A stretch of DNA of 64,000 bases from Ectocarpus siliculosus (taxonomy: Eukaryota; Sar; Phaeophyceae; Ectocarpales; Ectocarpaceae), in contig FN649750.1 of assembly GCA_000310025.1 (NCBI GenBank), positions 1,157,502-1,221,501 on the forward strand, written 5' to 3'. Numbering within the stretch: position 1 is the first letter of the stretch; each line of letters begins with the position of its first letter. The notes under the pieces were generated by a model. That model made no database searches and had not been told where the DNA came from. It saw only the letters and a program-made list of their open reading frames with translations. This document shows positions 59,621 to 64,000 of this stretch, piece by piece. A program made the position numbers and the translations under genes.

Positions 59621-61053
59621 AAAATCGCCTTCATTGTCTGCACGACAGAGTCAGAGGTCGAACTAAGACACAGAGGGCTTACCACGGGAATACCAGAATT
59701 TACACCAGCATGTGTCGGGCAGAGGATTGTGACGGCTTGAACGGCTCATGCATGCGTGATACATACATGAGACGAAATTATTGATTGCTCGGTGTATTCA
59801 TATCCTGGATCGGCGTGTGATCGACAAATTTGGCCCACTGCTCCTCACACCATTTCACACGTGCAGCTGTGAGGCTGGAAACCTCTTGTTCCGGGAGTTC
59901 CTCTACATTGAAGGCTGCAGCGTAGGCACGGGTGAAAGGGTAACTCAGGAACAACCCGACTGATCGCGCACAACAAGACTGCGCTTCCTGCGTTCATTGT
60001 CCCGTCGGCCGGTACTCCGAGGCATTGCAACAGCCTTTCGTCTACGATGTCGGCAACTATCATTCACTCTGTGGCACGAAGATCCACAGGGTAATCAGGC
60101 ATGCATTCCACCTTGCCCAGACTGTCCGCGCGGGAAACGGCCATCTCATATCCTCGCAGCAGCACGAAACCAAGCAAATATGTATTCTTCAGGCGGAGCA
60201 CACGCACCGTTCACCACTAGCTAGCCATCAGACTCATTTTCATATTTCACGGGGAACTACGACGGAGGCAGACGTGTGTTCCCTGTGCGACAAACAACCA
60301 TTCCCGCCAGGAACCACAACAAATATGGAGGGGAGGGGGGTTCTTCGGTCCTTCTATTGCAAACGCTTTGCCGCTATGGTTGTTGCAAAGATCACGCAGC
60401 AGAAAGGTCTCCCCTTTGGATCTAGGAAGATGTCCATCCGGAGAAAAGACAAAACCCATTTGCGTCCTGCGGTGAAAAACAGGAACAGGTCTCCTGGCTA
60501 TATACTGTCGTGAGACGTCTGACTCGAAACAGACGTTCTTCAATGGCTAATCAATGAAATGCCTCCAGGCCGACAATAGTAGACCGCCTTGCGCCATCGA
60601 TTCGAGCCAATTCGCACCACAAGGTTGACCACGCGACAATAAAACAGCATTTTGTGGCGCCGAGGTCTGGGTAACAAGGCAAGAGGGCGTCGCCACGGCG
60701 CGTGTTTGTAGCGGGATACGAATCACCACCCAGTATGCTGCATGCGTAAGACACCGACAAACAACCGTCAAAGCTGGCAATAATGGCAATCTCGTCTGAA
60801 AACCAACAGCCAAAATCCACGGACCCAAAGTAATATGTACATCATCGGTAGGGCATCATGTCCAAACAAACACAGACGCGAAGAAGTTCAATGTCCGCGA
60901 AACGACAGGCCAACCCGTCAATGAAACAAAGGCAATAAGCAAACGGATCAGAATGTTTTTTATGTGTGGATGTCTATAGAAGTGGGCATTCAACAACTCT
61001 ACAATCTGAGGGAAAATCAGTCTACAACATAAAGCGAGCGCAGCAGGATACGA

Positions 61054-62616
61054 TCAGTCGGTGTCCGTGATACCCCCGTTGGTAATCTTGAAAGGGCATT
61101 CTGCCTCCGGCATGCTCGGGCTGTCGAACAGCTTCGCAACCCGTTCTTCACCCTGGCGACGGGATTTCGACGTCAAGCCGGCAGCACGACGGAGGCGAGG
61201 GAAGCTTCAACGAAACATTTCGTTTTTACCTAAGAAACGATAGCCCGGTGCACAACGTGAATCAAGCTGGGCAGCACCACGCCCGCGGGTGGGTCACTGA
61301 TCATAGAATCAAGGCGGATTTCGTTGGTTGTCGGCATAGGTCGGAAAAGAGACGAAACCGGCATTTCCCACCACCAACCATCATGGGGTTCGAAGGCAAC
61401 TTCAGCTGTGTTGACAGTCAGGGTATGCATTCGTCTTTGCTTCTTGGGTGGGCGGCGGGTCAGACGAATAGCTTTGCAATCCTCATGATGTTGACCTACA
61501 TAGAGGAGCGGGAAGATTGGTACTTGTTTCAGAAAAACGCTGTACTAAGATACCAACAACACCAGCAGCTCGCACAGAATTAAACAAGGCTGAGATGAAC
61601 ACCTCACATACCACCACGTCATCACATCACCAACACGAACCATGTTCTTGCAGCCACCTAACCCACCACCACCACCACAAACCTCCCGAAAAAACAACGC
61701 CAAGTCAACAACAACCAAAGTGCCGAACGACGAACAAGATGGGTTCGGTTGGACAACAACCCAACCTTGCGATGCAGCTAATTAGGAATGCCCGGCTTAC
61801 CCTGCCCTTCTTGAGGTGCACCCTCGTCGTGCTCGCGTGGGCTAGGACGTGCCCCCCTACTGGCTTGACAGTGGCGAACATGGCCATCGCCCCAGGGTCT
61901 GACATGCACTGGTTCACCAGAACAACCGCCACGTTCAGGTCCTTCCAATCGATACATCCAAGACGTAGACATCAATGGTGCGCGAGGGGTGGGGGGGGGT
62001 ATGTTGGGGTGAGCGAGCATTCTTGTGTCGAAGATGGGCTTGTTCGAGCCTTCATCGATGACGAGAACCAGAACATCCCGAACACAAGCCAGGAGCAGGG
62101 CGCACGGCCGCTTCACAAGGGTCACGAATTGTTGAACTTCTTCAACGGCATGGGACCACAACCATCACGAAACTTCAATATAAGGTCCAGGCTCAATTCC
62201 TTGTTTGTCACCACCGTTGCCATTGCGAGTTTGGTTGTAAGGTTCACCGCTGAGCTATGTCAACCCTATTCTCATCGCCTTCGTGGGGTTCTCAGCCCCA
62301 TCTCTCAAGGGAACGTGCGCCGTTTCAGTACTGTGCACAAGGTCCCCGGCGTTCAGTGGCGAAAGCATGGCGTCTATCACGACCGCCCGATGACAAACGA
62401 TTGATGGAAAAAAGTGCCATACAGCGTTCGCTCATACTTTGTAGCGCCATGCCTCACCGACGCCATCTGGAGCAAGCTCGACAGGTGCCGGCCGAGCTTC
62501 TGCTGCCGCACGGACAAGTCGCCGCGTCCGCTAAAGTCCACCCGGAAGAGGGCGATGACGGAGTCCACGATGATCACTCGGATGGGACCCTCAGTGAGGC
62601 ACAGCGCCGCGATGCT
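61054..62616 (-). CDS. DMC1: Meiotic recombinase DMC1, 3' exons
   Basis: Exons 62458-62616, 61801-61941 and 61054-61152 join in phase 0 and end in TGA (132 residues, the C-terminal part of a RecA-family ATPase of about 340). The Walker B strand is [20 protein letters not shown], followed by RQQKL, the L2-region [39 protein letters not shown] and a C-terminal GGITD. The wording [16 protein letters not shown] and SDPGA is DMC1-type rather than RAD51-type. Known role: forms filaments on single-stranded DNA and performs interhomologue strand exchange in meiosis I. The exon with the Walker A motif is not in the window and must lie beyond the repeats and gap to the right. Some usually conserved positions differ ([13 protein letters not shown] at the end instead of the usual FAI..GGI.D), but no frame break is seen. 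Confidence 0.93.
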
Positions 62617-62838
62617 CTGAAAAGTACGTTTTTCAGGGGGGAGGGGGAGGCAAGACATCTTCCTTCGGGTTGCTGGGTGACGAGGGGGGTGTGGAGTCCA
62701 CGTATTGCATTGCGGACAGTGTTCATGTTTAAGGAAGGCAATAACAAGCGATCGCCCCGACCGAACGTTGGGTTAGAGCGGTACTGCGTAGTGTGGTGGG
62801 AAACGACGGCGGGGGAGGGGGGGGGGGGGGGGGGGGGG

Positions 62839-63134
62839 TACCCCTAATCCGGGCTGCCCGAATCCTTTAAACCCTGGCCCCCCCTCCCCTCAAAACCGGG
62901 AAGGAACCCCCCCGGTTTTTCCCGGAACAGGGTTTCCCATTCCCAAAGGCGAAACGCCCGGGGGTATTTCGCGAATCCCATGAAGGGGGCCCCGCCTCCC
63001 GCTAAGGGGGTTCCGGATCCTGTGCTTTTTTTTTTTTTTTAGGAAGAAACCCGCGGATGAATTAATTTTTTTTTTGGGGGTTTCCCCTCCCAAAAAAGTT
63101 TTAAACCCTTTGTAACTTCCCCCAGGGTGCTTTA
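62839..63134. repeat. Corrupted copy of the 537-bp repeat beside the gap
   Basis: After the poly-G run, the order of words matches the repeat at 63281 onward (for example GGCGAAACGCCCG, CATGAAGGG, CGGATGA, CTTTGTAACT, CCAGGGTGCTT), but with stretched homopolymers and miscalls. As at the first gap, this looks like poor sequence past a homopolymer. Confidence 0.65.
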
Positions 63135-63234
63135 NNNNNNNNNNNNNNNNNNNNNNNNNNNNNNNNNNNNNNNNNNNNNNNNNNNNNNNNNNNNNNNNNN
63201 NNNNNNNNNNNNNNNNNNNNNNNNNNNNNNNNNN
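63135..63234. other. Assembly gap (100 N)
   Basis: Exactly 100 N; the true distance is unknown and may be small or negative. Confidence 0.98.
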
Positions 63235-63262
63235 AGAGGAGCAGAACCCCGACAACAAGTTT

Positions 63263-64000
63263 GGGGGGGGGGGGGGGTGTACTCATAGTCGTGCATGCCG
63301 TAGTCGTTAGACCACTGGCCTCGCATCCCTACAAAGCCGGGACGGAGCACGCCGGGTTGTCACCGGACCAGGCTCTCACATCACCAAGCGCGAAGCGCCG
63401 TGAGGTATTCGGCGAGTCGCATGAAGGGTGCGCTGCATCCTGCTAAGGGTGTTCGGCATCATGTGCTTACTTCTTTGCTTACGGATGACAGCTGCGTATG
63501 ACTTAATTTATTTTCTGGTGCTTTCCCTTCCAGAGACAGTTATAAGCGCTGTGTAACTGCCTCGAGGGTGCTTGACCATTTTAACACAACGTGGTGCGAT
63601 CATCCCCTTTGCGCGGAGTGAGGGTTCTCGACCCCGCACAACATGATCTACTCGACCACCATTATGGTTACCGCCAAAAAACAAACAAACCAAAGGCAAA
63701 ACAAAAAAGCGGACACCTGGTTGCCGAGCTCACGAAGTGATCGGCTTGTTTCACAACATGGCTGCCAAGGGACGAAAACCCAATTCCGATGGCAAACACC
63801 AGGGGGGGGGGGGGTGTACTCATAGTCGTGCATGCCGTAGTCGTTTGGCCATTGACCTCGCATCCCTACAAAGCCGGGACGGAGCACGCCGGGTTCTCAC
63901 CGGACCAGGCTCTCACATCACCAAGCGCGAAGCGCCGTGAGGTATTTGGCGAGTCGCATGAAGGGTGAGCTGCATCCTGCTAAGGGTGTTCGGCATCTTG
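63263..64000. repeat. Tandem copies of a 537-bp repeat with poly-G start
   Basis: Unit 1 spans 63263-63801. Unit 2 starts at 63802 with the same poly-G plus TGTACTCATAGTCGTGCATG and runs off the window; the ACTCATAG anchors are at 63281 and 63818. The family has another copy at 50917-51430. No coding potential is evident. Confidence 0.85.

Larger units (their letters stand above)
54902..61053. other. Long stretch without a recognised gene
   Basis: It holds a poly-G tract (55426-55438), tRNA-like sequence (59030-59106) and a fold-back element (59185-59620). Intron-less ORFs at 57669-58118 (149 codons) and 60025-60513 (162 codons) show no domain and no splice support, so I do not call them. 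The DMC1 3' UTR would lie just below 61054. Confidence 0.45.
62617..64000. other. DMC1 intron region: poly-G, assembly gap and repeat array
   Basis: The segment is upstream of the first visible DMC1 exon and probably intronic. It holds a poly-G run (about 62814-62838), a corrupted repeat copy, 100 N and tandem copies of the 537-bp repeat. Confidence 0.6.

Noticed and set aside
60025-60513. 162-codon plus-strand ORF
   Set aside because: No domain or splice support. The pattern CSLCDKQPFPPG looks zinc-finger-like, but there is no second Cys/His pair at the right spacing.
61517-62404. A 295-codon plus-strand ORF
   Set aside because: It is antisense to DMC1 exon 61801-61941 and its introns, with low-complexity His/Thr content.
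1-64000. CRISPR arrays, bacterial operons, rRNA genes
   Set aside because: No regularly spaced short repeats, no Shine-Dalgarno-led gene strings and no rRNA-like sequence were seen; the spliced genes show this is eukaryotic nuclear DNA.

Overview
This is a window of a nuclear eukaryotic genome, most likely from a brown alga (Phaeophyceae, Ectocarpus-like). Genes are split into many short exons with GT-AG introns of 0.3-2 kb, coding exons are GC-rich, there are no bacterial-style operons, and one gene encodes an array of EsV-1-7 cysteine/histidine repeats, a family characteristic of brown algae. I rebuilt gene models by hand from open exons, splice sites and matching intron phases. In each multi-exon model below the reading frame stays open across every junction, but 5' ends are often uncertain.

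Layout. 1-2.7 kb: 3' part of a gene for an acidic protein (minus, runs off the left edge). 3.5-8.5 kb: a DOT1-like SAM-dependent histone methyltransferase (minus). 8.5-14.2 kb: repeats and a falsely duplicated assembly gap. 14.2-16.9 kb: an EsV-1-7 repeat protein (minus). 17.2-18.1 kb: doubtful small ORFs. 19.0-22.2 kb: an unassigned six-exon gene (plus). 24.3-28.5 kb: an unassigned ORF and retroelement debris. 28.5-43.5 kb: one very large minus-strand gene of at least 19 exons, a membrane-anchored hybrid histidine kinase whose kinase and receiver have lost several catalytic residues. 45.1-54.9 kb: three plus-strand chromatin or transcription genes in a row, SAP30-like, SGF29 and a forkhead-like winged-helix protein. 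54.9-61.0 kb: no gene recognised, but a fold-back element containing tRNA-like sequence. 61.1-62.6 kb: 3' end of the meiotic recombinase DMC1 (minus). 62.6-64 kb: a second assembly gap and tandem copies of a roughly 537-bp repeat that also sits in an SGF29 intron.

Functionally the window is rich in chromatin and transcription proteins (DOT1-like, SGF29, SAP30-like, forkhead-like, EsV-1-7) next to a large degenerate two-component sensor and a meiosis gene. There is no sign that they form one pathway. The most unusual items are the hybrid pseudo-histidine kinase, the triplicated exon-start in the DOT1-like gene, and the fold-back element with palindromic flanks.
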